From NCBI GenBank assembly GCA_036725345.1, contig DAIMEJ010000013.1, positions 19,514 through 83,513 on the forward strand: 64,000 nt of DNA. The letters run 5' to 3'. The notes under the pieces were generated by a model. That model was not told the DNA's origin, did no database searches, and worked only from the letters and a program-made list of their open reading frames with translations. Position numbers and translations under genes: made by a program. This document shows, piece by piece, positions 17,001-25,787 of the stretch; within the stretch, counting starts at the first letter, position 1, and each line of letters opens with the position of its first letter. The DNA comes from JAPLJU01 sp036725345. Lineage in GTDB: Bacteria; Desulfobacterota; Syntrophia; Syntrophales; UBA2192.

Positions 17001-18149
17001 GTGGACTTTGAATTGACGACAGAACAGGCCATGTTCAAGGACATGGCTAAGGAATTCGGCACAAGAGAGGTCCAGCCTTACGTGAAGCAATGGGACCGCG
17101 ATGGCAAGATGCCCCACGAGGTGTTCGAGAAACTCGGTGCGCAGGGCCTCCTTGGCATCAAGGCGCCCGCGGAGTACGGCGGGCTTGACCTTGACTGGAT
17201 GACTCTGGGGCTGGTGACGGAACAGCTGGCGTACTTCGATTTCTCCTTGGGGACGGGTTCAATGTCCCGGACTTCTCTGGGAATCCTGCCGTTGCTCGGC
17301 GGCACGGAAGAACAGAAGAAAAAATATCTTCCTGGTATGGTCCAGGGTAAATTGACACATTGTTTCGGAACGGTTGAGCCCGACGCGGGATCCGATGCGA
17401 CAGCGATAAAAACGACAGCGGTGCTCGAAGGTGACGAGTGGATTATCAATGGGAACAAAACATGGATCACGAATGCGAACATCTGCAATTTTGCCATGGT
17501 GGTCTGTCAGACCGACAAGAACAAGGGGACGAAGGGTCTGGCTGTGATCATTGTGGATTGGGGGACGCCCGGTTTCACCCGCGCCCCGATCGAGCACAAG
17601 ATGGCCTTTCGTCATCACGATCACGGACAGCTTTTTTTCCGAGACTGCCGTGTTCCCCGATCGAATCAGCTAGGCGGATTCGGCATGAAGGCTGCCTTTT
17701 CCAATGTGGAACACACCCGCTTTGGCATCGCCTGTGCGGCTGTCGGGGCGATCCAGGCCTGTCTTGACTGCAGTATCAAGTACTGTCAGGAGAGGGTCCA
17801 GTTCAAGAAACCCATCGGCAGTTTTCAGCTAGTTCAGGAGAAGATTGCCAACATGGTGATCGATCTTGAGGCATCTCGCTGGCTGGCATACCGTCTGGCT
17901 TACATGAAGGATAAAAATCTTAACGTGGTCAAGGAATCGTCCATAGCCAAGTATCACAATATGGAAGCTGTTCGGAGATCTGCCATGGCGGCGGTGGAAC
18001 TGCACGGTGCCTATGGGTTGAGTGATGAGTATCCCGTGGAGCGGATATACCGGGACTGCATGGCTCCTATCATATATGGGGGGACGGCGCATGTTCATAA
18101 AATGGTTTTGGGTCGTATCATGCTGGGTATCGATGCCGTGGCGAGATAG
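17001..18149 (+). CDS. Acyl-CoA dehydrogenase lacking the usual C-terminal catalytic Glu
   Basis: 382 aa with normal domain layout: MDFELTTEQAMFKDMAKEFG, the FAD region TVEPDAGSDATAIK and NGNKTWITNA, and a C-terminal HGAYGLSDEYPVERIYRD. The base motif YEGT is YGGT here (Gly360). Isovaleryl- and long-chain dehydrogenases also lack Glu at this site and use one from a neighbouring helix; the segment NVEHTRFGIACAAVGA has a Glu at about that position, so the enzyme may still be active. GTG 17001 is supported by AAGGAG at 16989-16994. It is the first gene behind the sigma-54 promoter and is followed by fixCX-etfBA, its likely electron acceptors. Confidence 0.9.
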   Translation: MDFELTTEQAMFKDMAKEFGTREVQPYVKQWDRDGKMPHEVFEKLGAQGLLGIKAPAEYGGLDLDWMTLGLVTEQLAYFDFSLGTGSMSRTSLGILPLLGGTEEQKKKYLPGMVQGKLTHCFGTVEPDAGSDATAIKTTAVLEGDEWIINGNKTWITNANICNFAMVVCQTDKNKGTKGLAVIIVDWGTPGFTRAPIEHKMAFRHHDHGQLFFRDCRVPRSNQLGGFGMKAAFSNVEHTRFGIACAAVGAIQACLDCSIKYCQERVQFKKPIGSFQLVQEKIANMVIDLEASRWLAYRLAYMKDKNLNVVKESSIAKYHNMEAVRRSAMAAVELHGAYGLSDEYPVERIYRDCMAPIIYGGTAHVHKMVLGRIMLGIDAVAR

Positions 18150-18227
18150 TCGGGTTTAGTAAACTGTTATCAGGCATTCCAATGTCCATGCGATGGGGAA
18201 TGTAGGTTCAGGTAAGGATAGGTAGGG

Positions 18228-19514
18228 ATGGAAAATTTTGATGCCATCGTGGTGGGTGCGGGTCCGGCCGGATGCGCGGCGGCCTACACCATGGCGAAAG
18301 CGGGTCTCAACATCCTCGTCCTCGAGCGTGGAAAATATGCAGGGGCCAAGAATATGTGGGGGGGAGCCCTTTTCGGATCAGCCATGAACGAGGTTTTCCC
18401 CGAATTCTGGAAAGAGGCGCCCGTCGAGCGATCGGTCAGCCGCCATGCCATTTCCTTTCTCACGAAAGATGCCTCTCTTTCCATCGATTTCAAAAATGCC
18501 CACCGCGACTCGTCATCCTGCCCGGGTTTTATCATCCTCCGGGCCAAGTTTGATCAGTGGTTGGCCGGTCAGGTCGAGAAAGCCGGGGCCATCATCGCCT
18601 CGGGTCTCGAAGTGGATGATTTCATCCGCGAAGGTCAGGCTATCCGGGGCGTGAAGGTTGCCGGGGAGGAATTTCCGGCAAACCTGGTCATCCTGGCGGA
18701 TGGGGCCAACTCCCTGCTCGCCGCCAAGACGGGCCTGCGCGGTGAATTCAAGGCACAGGACCTGAAACAGGGGGTCAAAGAGGTTCTCCGACTTCCGAGA
18801 GAGGTGATTGAGGACCGGTTCAATCTGAAGGGCACCGACGGGGCCGTCATGGAGTTCGTGGGTCACTGCACCCTGGGATTGCCCGGAGGCGGTTTTATCT
18901 ATACGAACCTGGACAGCCTCTCCGTCGGCGTGGTCGTCCAGCTGAGCGCGCTCCTCGAAAAACGCCTGAAGGCATCGGATCTCATCGAGGGATTCAAGGC
19001 CCACCCGTTCATTCAGAACCTGATCCGGGGAGGTGAACTGCTGGAATACTCGGCGCACCTGATCCCGGTGTCGGGCGTCAGCATGATGCCGCGGCTCTAC
19101 GGGGACGGCATCATGATAACGGGCGATGCCGCCGCCATGGTCCTGGGCACGGGTCTCATCCTGGAGGGCGCGAATTTCGCCGTTGCGGCCGGAGTGGCGG
19201 CCGGGAACGCGGCCATCCGGGCCCGTGAGAAAAAAGATTATTCGCCGGCCGTCCTTCAGTCTTATGAGCAGGCCCTGAAGGATACCTTTGTCATCAAGGA
19301 TTTGAACACATTCCGTGAAGCGCCTCATTTTCTCGAAAACCGGAGGATTTACAACGACTATCCGGAGTGGGCCTGCGACCTGATGTCACGGATCTTCTGC
19401 AGCGACGGCAAACCCAGGAAAAACACATTCCAGGTCGTCCGGGAATCCATGAAAGGGCGCTTCACCGTCATGCAGCTCCTTTCGGATTTCCTGCGGGCGA
19501 GGAGGGCGATGTGA
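18228..19514 (+). CDS. fixC: FixC-like flavoprotein (ETF:quinone oxidoreductase family)
   Basis: 428 aa flavoprotein. The N-terminal FAD-binding motif is VVGAGPAGCAAAYTMAKAG with the ribose-binding acid in VLERGKYAGAKN. A second FAD contact is GDGIMITGDAAAMVLG. The C-terminal ferredoxin domain of mitochondrial ETF-QO is absent and is supplied by the next gene. In known systems FixABCX takes electrons from NADH and bifurcates them to quinone and ferredoxin or flavodoxin. The order here is dehydrogenase-C-X-B-A. The TGA of this gene overlaps the GTG of fixX, which implies translational coupling. Confidence 0.9.
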   Translation: MENFDAIVVGAGPAGCAAAYTMAKAGLNILVLERGKYAGAKNMWGGALFGSAMNEVFPEFWKEAPVERSVSRHAISFLTKDASLSIDFKNAHRDSSSCPGFIILRAKFDQWLAGQVEKAGAIIASGLEVDDFIREGQAIRGVKVAGEEFPANLVILADGANSLLAAKTGLRGEFKAQDLKQGVKEVLRLPREVIEDRFNLKGTDGAVMEFVGHCTLGLPGGGFIYTNLDSLSVGVVVQLSALLEKRLKASDLIEGFKAHPFIQNLIRGGELLEYSAHLIPVSGVSMMPRLYGDGIMITGDAAAMVLGTGLILEGANFAVAAGVAAGNAAIRAREKKDYSPAVLQSYEQALKDTFVIKDLNTFREAPHFLENRRIYNDYPEWACDLMSRIFCSDGKPRKNTFQVVRESMKGRFTVMQLLSDFLRARRAM

Positions 19515-19780
19515 AGGTAGAAGACAAGCTGGCCTTGAACAAGTTCGAAGTAGACAGGGATGTTCACATCCGCGTGGATGAAAAGATATGCGACCGGTGC
19601 GAGCCGAAGTCCTGCCTCTACGCCTGTCCCGCCGAGTGCTACGTCATCCGGGACGGTCATGTGACCTTCTCCTATGAAGGGTGCCTCGAGTGCGGAAGCT
19701 GTCGGTTTTCCTGTGACCGGGGCGCGATTACCTGGGTCAATCCCCGGGGAGGTTTTGGTATTTGCTATCAGTACGGCTAA
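19511..19780 (+). CDS. fixX: FixX-like ferredoxin
   Basis: 89 aa iron-sulfur protein, partner of FixC. The first cysteine group is CDRCEPKSCLYACPAECY, the second CLECGSCRFSC, followed by the typical ending WVNPRGGFGICYQYG. This is the usual FixX layout. The start is GTG 19511, overlapping the FixC stop, with GGAGG at 19501-19505 as ribosome site. It probably passes electrons between FixC and a ferredoxin or quinone site at the membrane face. Confidence 0.9.
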   Translation: MKVEDKLALNKFEVDRDVHIRVDEKICDRCEPKSCLYACPAECYVIRDGHVTFSYEGCLECGSCRFSCDRGAITWVNPRGGFGICYQYG

Positions 19781-19790
19781 AGGAGGAGAG

Positions 19791-20591
19791 ATGGATATCA
19801 TAGTCTTTGTCAAACCGGTTCTGGATCCCGATATGCCGCCGGCGAAGTTTTCGGTTGACGGCAAGACGAACCGGGTGATTCCACCGGAAGGGATGCCCCT
19901 CGTCATCAGCCCCTACGATGCCCTTGCCGTGGAAGCGGCCCTGAAAATCAAGGAAGCGGCGAAAGGCGCTAAGATCACGGCGGTAACAATGGCCGGACCC
20001 TTTGCCGTGGAGGTGCTGAGGAAAGCCGTGGCCATGGGTGCCGATGAAGCTGTACAGATCAATGACCCGGCCTTCGAGGACTCCGATGCCTTTTCCACTG
20101 CTTTGATCCTGGCCGCAGCGGTCAAAAAAATCGGTAAATGCGATATCATCCTCTGCGGCAGGCAGGCGGCCGACTGGGACAACGGTGTCGTTGGCTCGGT
20201 CATCGCGGAGTATCTCGGTTTCCCGTCCGTCATCAGGGCCAAGGGTATTTCGGTTGCGGACGGAAAGCTCAAGGTCGAGCGCGTCATCACGAACGGCTTC
20301 GAAATCTTCGAAGTCGGGCTGCCGGCCGTGGTGACCCTGAGCAGTGAAATGGGCCAGGCGCGGATACCGACCGGCTGGGGCATCATCAACGCCGCGAAGA
20401 AGCAGATCCAGAAGTGGTCGGCTGCCGATCTCGGGGTGGATGCCGCCGGGGTTGGGAAAGCGGCTGCGCGCAACCAGCTGGTCAAGCTCTATACCTTTTC
20501 CCCCAGCCGGACCTGCGAGATGGTCACGGGCAAGGACGAAAAGGAAGCGGCGGAAAAATTGGCCGAAAAAATCATGGACATCAAGCCTTGA
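19791..20591 (+). CDS. etfB: Electron transfer flavoprotein beta subunit (FixA-like)
   Basis: 266 aa. It starts MDIIVFVKPVLDPDMPPAKF and contains ISPYDALAVEAALKIKE, AVAMGADEAVQIND and DIILCGRQAADWDNGVVGS. ETF-beta landmarks continue with NGFEIFEVGLPAVVTLSSEM. The NPYDxxALE-like motif (here SPYDALAVE) is shared by many group-2 and bifurcating ETFs, whereas the paralogue at 3543 has LLDRHALEE, so the two pairs are different. ATG 19791 follows AGGAGGAG. It lies between fixX and etfA in one operon with short gaps. Confidence 0.92.
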   Translation: MDIIVFVKPVLDPDMPPAKFSVDGKTNRVIPPEGMPLVISPYDALAVEAALKIKEAAKGAKITAVTMAGPFAVEVLRKAVAMGADEAVQINDPAFEDSDAFSTALILAAAVKKIGKCDIILCGRQAADWDNGVVGSVIAEYLGFPSVIRAKGISVADGKLKVERVITNGFEIFEVGLPAVVTLSSEMGQARIPTGWGIINAAKKQIQKWSAADLGVDAAGVGKAAARNQLVKLYTFSPSRTCEMVTGKDEKEAAEKLAEKIMDIKP

Positions 20592-20602
20592 GGGGAGACG
20601 AC

Positions 20603-21595
20603 ATGGCTGATAACAGACATATTCTGGTCATAGGGGAAGTTGAAAAGGAAAAACTCACCTCCACCAGCAGGGAGCTTCTCGGGGGTGCACACCGGCTGGC
20701 AGCACAGATGGGCGGCACGGTGAACCTTTTGTTGATGGGTCCGGCGGTAGCGGCGGCCGAGGAAGGCATCCATTACGGTGCCGACAAGGTCTACACGTCC
20801 AAGGACGCGATGCTTTCGGAGTCGAACAGCGATGCGTGCACTATCATGATTGATGCGCTCTGCAGGAAGATCCAGCCCGTGCTCTGCCTATTCGGGCAGT
20901 CGGACCTCGGCAGGGATGCGGCGCCTCGGCTGGCTGCAAAGCTCAATGCCGGTTTGTGCATGGATTGTGTCGAGGTCACCTTCGATGCCGGAAACAACCG
21001 GATATTGCAGACGCGCCCCGTTTTCGGGGGAAAGGCCATGGCGGTCATGGCAACGACCGGGGATCGGTTACAGATCAACACCGTCAGGGCAAAGGCCATC
21101 GCACCGGAGGAACCAAAAGCGGATCGGAAGGGAGAAGTCATTCCCGTTACGGATGCCGTGGATGCCTCGCTTGTCAAGGTGAAGCTCGTTGAAGCGAAAA
21201 AGATTGAAACCGAAGGGGTGAAACTCGAGGATGCCAAGATTATCGTGGCCGGCGGCGGCGGTCTGGGCGGACCTGAGGGTTTCGAGATGATCGCGCAGCT
21301 GGCAAAACTCATGGGAGGCGTCGTGGGGGCCACGCGGGTTCCCGTGGATGAGAACTGGGTTCCCCTGAGTATGGAGATCGGCCAGACGGGAAAGATCGTG
21401 AGCCCTGATCTGTATATCGCCATCGGTATTTCAGGCGCGGCCCAGCATGTCACGGGCATTGTCAATTCAAAGAAGATCGTGGCCATCAACAGGGATCCCG
21501 ATGCCAACATCTTCAGGATGGCCGATGTCGGACTGGTTGCCGATTACAAGGTGGCCGTCCCGATCCTTATCGAAAAGATGAAAGCCGGCCGTTGA
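20603..21595 (+). CDS. etfA: Electron transfer flavoprotein alpha subunit (FixB-like), atypical FAD loop
   Basis: 330 aa. The N-terminal domain begins MADNRHILVIGEVEKEKLTS. The C-terminal FAD domain runs from LEDAKIIVAGGGGLGG through IGQTGKIVSPDLYIAIGISG to DANIFRMADVGLVADY. At the place of the family's SGGRG motif the sequence is AGGGG, so the flavin-facing arginine is absent, as in the paralogue at 4375. ATG 20603 comes 12 bp after the etfB stop, with AGGGGAG before it. It is the last gene of the sigma-54-controlled set; the next start is 140 bp away. Confidence 0.92.
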   Translation: MADNRHILVIGEVEKEKLTSTSRELLGGAHRLAAQMGGTVNLLLMGPAVAAAEEGIHYGADKVYTSKDAMLSESNSDACTIMIDALCRKIQPVLCLFGQSDLGRDAAPRLAAKLNAGLCMDCVEVTFDAGNNRILQTRPVFGGKAMAVMATTGDRLQINTVRAKAIAPEEPKADRKGEVIPVTDAVDASLVKVKLVEAKKIETEGVKLEDAKIIVAGGGGLGGPEGFEMIAQLAKLMGGVVGATRVPVDENWVPLSMEIGQTGKIVSPDLYIAIGISGAAQHVTGIVNSKKIVAINRDPDANIFRMADVGLVADYKVAVPILIEKMKAGR

Positions 21596-21737
21596 GGCTT
21601 TGGATGGAGTCCGCCTGGGGTGTGCAGGGGCCCCTGGGGTGAGACGAATATGCGCTACAAAAGCTGGATCTGGTTAAATCCCGGCAACGGGGCAAGATTA
21701 AGTCAATAATTCTAAGCTGACGACAAGGAGGTAGAAC

Positions 21738-22835
21738 ATGGCTGAGAAGAAACGTTACGGCGCGCTGGAGATGGACCCGGAGCAGAAAAAACGTCTGGAC
21801 AAGACCATCGTCAGGAAACCCTTTCACACAGTTGATCCGGAAATCAAGGAGATGATTCTCGCCAAGAGGAAGGGAATGCCCAGGATCATCGATATCCACA
21901 CCCATCCCTATACCAAGATTGGCTGGAGGAGTCTGGGCAAGTTTCGCATGCACCTGGAGAAGTATCTGTACAAGAGGGCGGACATCACGCCTGAGCAGAT
22001 CACAGCGATGGCGCCCACCGAGGAAGAATGGGTGCAGCCCTTCCGGGAACTGGGCGTGGCGGTCATGCCCTGCGGGTGGGCAGCCGAGACCACCATGGCC
22101 CCCGGGGATCCGCTTTACCGGGACAACACGAACGACGATATCGCGGCCATGAGGGATAAGTTTCCCGATGTGTGCATTACAGGCTGGGGCTCCGTGGATC
22201 CCTGGAAAGGCTGGAAGGCCCTCGAGGAGGTCATCCGGTGCCACAAGGAGTTGAAGCTCATCGGGATCAAGTTCCAGCAGGTGGGGCAGGCCTTCCACGT
22301 CAATGACAAGCGGTTCTACCCCCTCTGGGATCTCTGCCAGGAGCTCGGGATGCCCATCCAGCTCCACACGGGTTTCACCGGGCTCGCCAGCGGGGCACCG
22401 GGCGGCCTCGGAACGAAGATCAAGTATACCATGCAGTTGATTCCCGACATCGACGACATCTCGGCGGATTTCCCGAACCTGAAGATCATCATGCTCCACA
22501 TCTCCGACGGGCGTGATGAAGACGCGGTGCTGCTCTGCCGCCACAAGGGGAATATCTACCGCGAGCTTTCAGGCATCTGGCCGGAATACATCGAGCACAA
22601 TTGCCCGCACACCTGGTTCGAGCTCAACCGGCGGCAGCGTGACAAGTACATGTTCGGTTCGGAAATGAACCTCTTCCCCCTCGACGGGATCCTGTATCAG
22701 CATCATCAGCTGGAATACCGCGAGGGCATCCTCGAAGGGATGTTCTGGCGCAATCCCATCCGTATCCTCGGGGAAGAGATGGAGAGATGCGGCATCAACC
22801 TGAAGGAGTGGAGAGTCAACCTCACGGAAGTGTAA
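21738..22835 (+). CDS. Metal-dependent hydrolase/decarboxylase of the amidohydrolase-2 family
   Basis: 365 aa TIM-barrel protein of the amidohydrolase-related group (PF04909-like), which holds decarboxylases (ACMSD, gamma-resorcylate), hydratases and lactonases acting on cyclic or dicarboxylic acids. Metal motif HTH is at 54-56 (IIDIHTHPY). Further ligand candidates are the His of IQLHTGFTG and of IIMLHISDGRDED. The last barrel motif, usually GSD, is GSEMNLF here, so Glu replaces the Asp. AAGGAGG precedes ATG 21738. It heads the cluster with carboxyltransferase, epimerase and SDR. Removal of a carboxyl group or ring hydrolysis are both possible. Confidence 0.82.
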   Translation: MAEKKRYGALEMDPEQKKRLDKTIVRKPFHTVDPEIKEMILAKRKGMPRIIDIHTHPYTKIGWRSLGKFRMHLEKYLYKRADITPEQITAMAPTEEEWVQPFRELGVAVMPCGWAAETTMAPGDPLYRDNTNDDIAAMRDKFPDVCITGWGSVDPWKGWKALEEVIRCHKELKLIGIKFQQVGQAFHVNDKRFYPLWDLCQELGMPIQLHTGFTGLASGAPGGLGTKIKYTMQLIPDIDDISADFPNLKIIMLHISDGRDEDAVLLCRHKGNIYRELSGIWPEYIEHNCPHTWFELNRRQRDKYMFGSEMNLFPLDGILYQHHQLEYREGILEGMFWRNPIRILGEEMERCGINLKEWRVNLTEV

Positions 22836-22898
22836 ATGTCTTGAAGTGGTGGGTTCCGCCGGGTTTCATACCCGTGCGGCGAAGGAGATCCCCTTTCA

Positions 22899-24431
22899 AT
22901 GAAAGATCCCGTAAAAGAACTGGACCGCATCGAAGGAGAGGTGCGGTCCGGTAACTCCAAGGCCATCGAAGAGCAGCACCGTAGGGGAAGGCTCACGGCA
23001 CGGGAGCGGATCGATCTTTTCTTCGATCCGGGGAGTTTCGTCGAAATCGCCATGTTTGCGCAGCATCAGTGCCACGACTTCGGCATGGAAAACAGGCGCC
23101 CCTATGGCGACGGTGTGATCACGGGTTACGGCACGGTGGAAGGCCGGCGGGTCTTTGCCTATGCCCAGGACTTCACCGTCCTGGGCGGGACCGTCGGTTT
23201 CACGACGGCGACGAAGATTGCACATGCCATGAGACTGGCGCTCACGTCCCGCTCCCCGATGGTCGGTTTCGTGGACACGGCGGGCGGGAGGATTCAGGAA
23301 GGAAGCGGAACCTACAGCCTCATGTTTTATGAGCATATCATCAGTTCCGGGGTGATTCCCCAGATCTCCTGCATCCTGGGGGCCTGCGCGGGCGGGGGGT
23401 GTTATTCCCCGGCCCTGACGGACTTCATCTTCATGGTGGACGGAATCAGCGAAATGTATATCACCGGGCCCCGCGTGATCAAGGAAGTCACGAATCAGGA
23501 TGTCACGGGTCCGGAACTCGGGGGTCCGAAAGTTCACAGCGAGATATCCGGTGTGGCCGATTTCGTTGCCGGCGATGAAAAAGAATGCATGGCCCAGGTG
23601 AGGAAGCTCCTGGGTTTTCTTCCCTCGAACCGGGACGAGCAAGCGCCCGTACTGAAACCGGCGGATGATCCCTGCAGGAGCTGCCCGGAGCTGGACAGCA
23701 TTGTGCCGGACTCGCCGAGGAAGCCCTTCGACATGCTGCGGGTCATAAGGGCGTTGGTCGATGGGGGTGACTTCTTCGAGGTCAAGGAGCGGTTCGCGCG
23801 CAACATGATCACGGGCTTTGCCCGGATCGGCGGCTATCCTGTCGGCATCGTCGCCAACCAGTCCAGGGTTCTCGCGGGGGCCATTGACAGCGACGCCTCC
23901 GACAAGGCCGCCCGTTTCTACAGGGTCTGCGACTGCTTCAACGTCCCGATCATCACGCTGGCGGACGTGCCGGGCTATCTCCCGGGGATCCGGCAGGAGC
24001 ACATGGGGATCATTCGCCACGGGGCCAAGATGCTCTACGGGTACGTGGAGGCGGAGGTTCCGAAGATCCTTCTCGTTGTGCGGAAAGCCTACGGCGGCTC
24101 CTGGGCCGCCATGGGCTCCAAGACGATGGGGGCGGACCTGGTGTTCGCCTGGCCCACGGCGGAAATGGCGATTATGGGCGCTGAAGGGGCGGCGGAGATC
24201 CTTTACAAAAGGGAAATCGAAGGAGCGGAAGACAAGGCGGCGATGCGGAAGCAGAAAATCGACGAATACCGGGAAAAATTCAGCTCTCCCTATCATTACG
24301 CGGGAAAGATGGTCGTCGATTTTCTGATCAAACCGCGGGACACCAGGGCGCATCTTTTCAGGGCCCTGGAGGTTTTCAAACATAAAAAGAAGAGTAACGT
24401 CGACCGGGGACATGGAAACATTCCCCTTTAG
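22899..24431 (+). CDS. Carboxyltransferase, methylmalonyl-CoA decarboxylase alpha / propionyl-CoA carboxylase beta type
   Basis: 510 aa with both crotonase-like halves of the family. The N half has GRLTARERIDLFFDPGSF, the acyl-CoA oxyanion loop VDTAGGRIQEGSG and GACAGGGCYSPALTDF. The C half has GGYPVGIVANQSRVLAGAID, LADVPGYLPG and RKAYGGSWAAMGSK, ending near FSSPYHYAGKMVVDFLIKP. The biotin-carboxylase and biotin-carrier subunits are not encoded in this window. The methylmalonyl-CoA-epimerase-like gene 38 bp downstream supports methylmalonyl-CoA as substrate. It could work as a Na+-pump decarboxylase or as a carboxylase, depending on distant partners. Confidence 0.88.
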   Translation: MKDPVKELDRIEGEVRSGNSKAIEEQHRRGRLTARERIDLFFDPGSFVEIAMFAQHQCHDFGMENRRPYGDGVITGYGTVEGRRVFAYAQDFTVLGGTVGFTTATKIAHAMRLALTSRSPMVGFVDTAGGRIQEGSGTYSLMFYEHIISSGVIPQISCILGACAGGGCYSPALTDFIFMVDGISEMYITGPRVIKEVTNQDVTGPELGGPKVHSEISGVADFVAGDEKECMAQVRKLLGFLPSNRDEQAPVLKPADDPCRSCPELDSIVPDSPRKPFDMLRVIRALVDGGDFFEVKERFARNMITGFARIGGYPVGIVANQSRVLAGAIDSDASDKAARFYRVCDCFNVPIITLADVPGYLPGIRQEHMGIIRHGAKMLYGYVEAEVPKILLVVRKAYGGSWAAMGSKTMGADLVFAWPTAEMAIMGAEGAAEILYKREIEGAEDKAAMRKQKIDEYREKFSSPYHYAGKMVVDFLIKPRDTRAHLFRALEVFKHKKKSNVDRGHGNIPL

Positions 24432-24469
24432 GCGGGTCAACAACGACAAAAAGGTCAAAGGAGGGTCGT

Positions 24470-24877
24470 ATGGTCAAGGGCGTGGATCACATCGGGATAG
24501 CGGTTCAGAACATCGACGAGACGTTGAAGCTGCTCAAAGCGGCCTTCGGCGCCGAGGAAGTGAAAAGGACGGAATATCCCCAACTACAGCAGATTTCTTC
24601 CACCGTCAACCTGAAAGGAACCTACTTCGAGCTCATGCAGGCCACGGGGCCGGACGGCGCCATCGGGAAATTCATGCAGGTCAACAAAATGGGCGGTCTT
24701 CATCACATTTCTATCATGTGCGACAAGCTGGAAACCCTCGTGGACACTCTGGAAAAGGACGGGCTGAAGATTATCGGGAAGATGTATGATGGGCCGGACA
24801 GGGTGGCCTTTATCCATCCGAAGAGCGCGCAGGGCCTGCTCCTGGAATTGACCGATACAGGGTCCCGGAAAAAGTAA
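24470..24877 (+). CDS. mce: Methylmalonyl-CoA epimerase-like VOC protein
   Basis: 135 aa vicinal-oxygen-chelate protein, the length of methylmalonyl-CoA epimerases, which interconvert the R and S forms. Metal ligands can be assigned: His of VDHIGIAV, His of LHHISIMC and Glu of LLLELTD. The substrate loop FELMQATGPDG is typical. AAAGGAGGG precedes ATG 24470. Position directly behind a methylmalonyl-CoA-type carboxyltransferase strongly favours this assignment over a glyoxalase-like role. Confidence 0.85.
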   Translation: MVKGVDHIGIAVQNIDETLKLLKAAFGAEEVKRTEYPQLQQISSTVNLKGTYFELMQATGPDGAIGKFMQVNKMGGLHHISIMCDKLETLVDTLEKDGLKIIGKMYDGPDRVAFIHPKSAQGLLLELTDTGSRKK

Positions 24878-24993
24878 TCAATCTGCATCAAGGTTCATCC
24901 TGACGGCTGGAGCCGGCTTCCCGTCTCTCGGGTGGCGGGGCGCGGGTTTTCAGAGGACAGGGTGATCCCGGCAGTCATCAAAGGAGGAATCAG

Positions 24994-25746
24994 ATGAAAT
25001 TAAAAGATAAGGCGGCGATTGTTACGGGTGCCGGTCAGGGGATTGGAAGAGCCATTGCCCTGAAGATGGCCAGTGAGGGCGCGAAAATCTGTGTGGCCGA
25101 TTTGAATCCGGAGACGGCCAAAAAGGTGGCAGAGGAGATCAAGGGGATGGGCGGTAAAGCCATCGCCGTGCAGGTGGACATCACCAGTCTCGAGCAGGTC
25201 AAGAAGACGGTGGAAAAGACCATCGCCGAACTCGGATGCGTCGATATCCTGGTCAATAACGTCGGCTGGGACAAGATGGAGCTTTTCATCCAGAGCGAGC
25301 CCGCAACATGGGACAAGGTCCTCAACATCAATTTCAAGGGCCCGGTCAACTTCTTCAAGGCCGTTCTTCCGCACATGATCGAACGGAAGTACGGGAAGAT
25401 CGTCAGCATCGCCTCCGACGCCGGACGGGTGGGATCGAGCGGCGAGGCGGTTTATTCGGGAGCCAAGGGAGGCATCATTTCCTTCTCGAAAACCGTTGCG
25501 AGGGAAGTGGCACGATACGGGATCAACGTGAATGTCGTGTCACCCGGTCCGACGGATACGCCTTTCTTCGCCCAGGTCGCCGGCGACAACCCGGCCATCG
25601 CCGAGGGCCTCAAAAAAGCCATACCGCTGCGTCGTCTCGCGCAGCCTGAGGACATCGCGGGGGCCGTGGCATTTTTCGCGTCCGATGATGCGGGATACAT
25701 CACCGGCCAGGTTCTGAGTGTCAGCGGCGGCCTGAACATGGTTTGA
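24994..25746 (+). CDS. Short-chain dehydrogenase similar to 2-hydroxycyclohexanecarboxyl-CoA dehydrogenase (BadH-like)
   Basis: 250 aa SDR with cofactor motif TGAGQGIG, Asp in VADLNPE (NAD preference), NNVG, and the catalytic Ser, Tyr and Lys in IASDAGRVGSSGEAVYSGAK. The stretch from SIASDA to EAVY, the VNNxGWD motif and the ending GYITGQVLSVSGGL are close to what I recall of BadH from Rhodopseudomonas, which oxidises 2-hydroxycyclohexanecarboxyl-CoA. A FabG or BbsC/D-type function remains possible. It is followed after 41 bp by an acyl-CoA dehydrogenase, and two ligases come next, as expected for an alicyclic-acid pathway. Confidence 0.85.
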   Translation: MKLKDKAAIVTGAGQGIGRAIALKMASEGAKICVADLNPETAKKVAEEIKGMGGKAIAVQVDITSLEQVKKTVEKTIAELGCVDILVNNVGWDKMELFIQSEPATWDKVLNINFKGPVNFFKAVLPHMIERKYGKIVSIASDAGRVGSSGEAVYSGAKGGIISFSKTVAREVARYGINVNVVSPGPTDTPFFAQVAGDNPAIAEGLKKAIPLRRLAQPEDIAGAVAFFASDDAGYITGQVLSVSGGLNMV

Positions 25747-25787
25747 TCTCTTTGACTCAACGCTGCACGGGATGAAAAGGAGGAGTG

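Noticed and set aside
22896..24458. 520-codon open frame on the minus strand
   Set aside because: Complete shadow of the carboxyltransferase gene.
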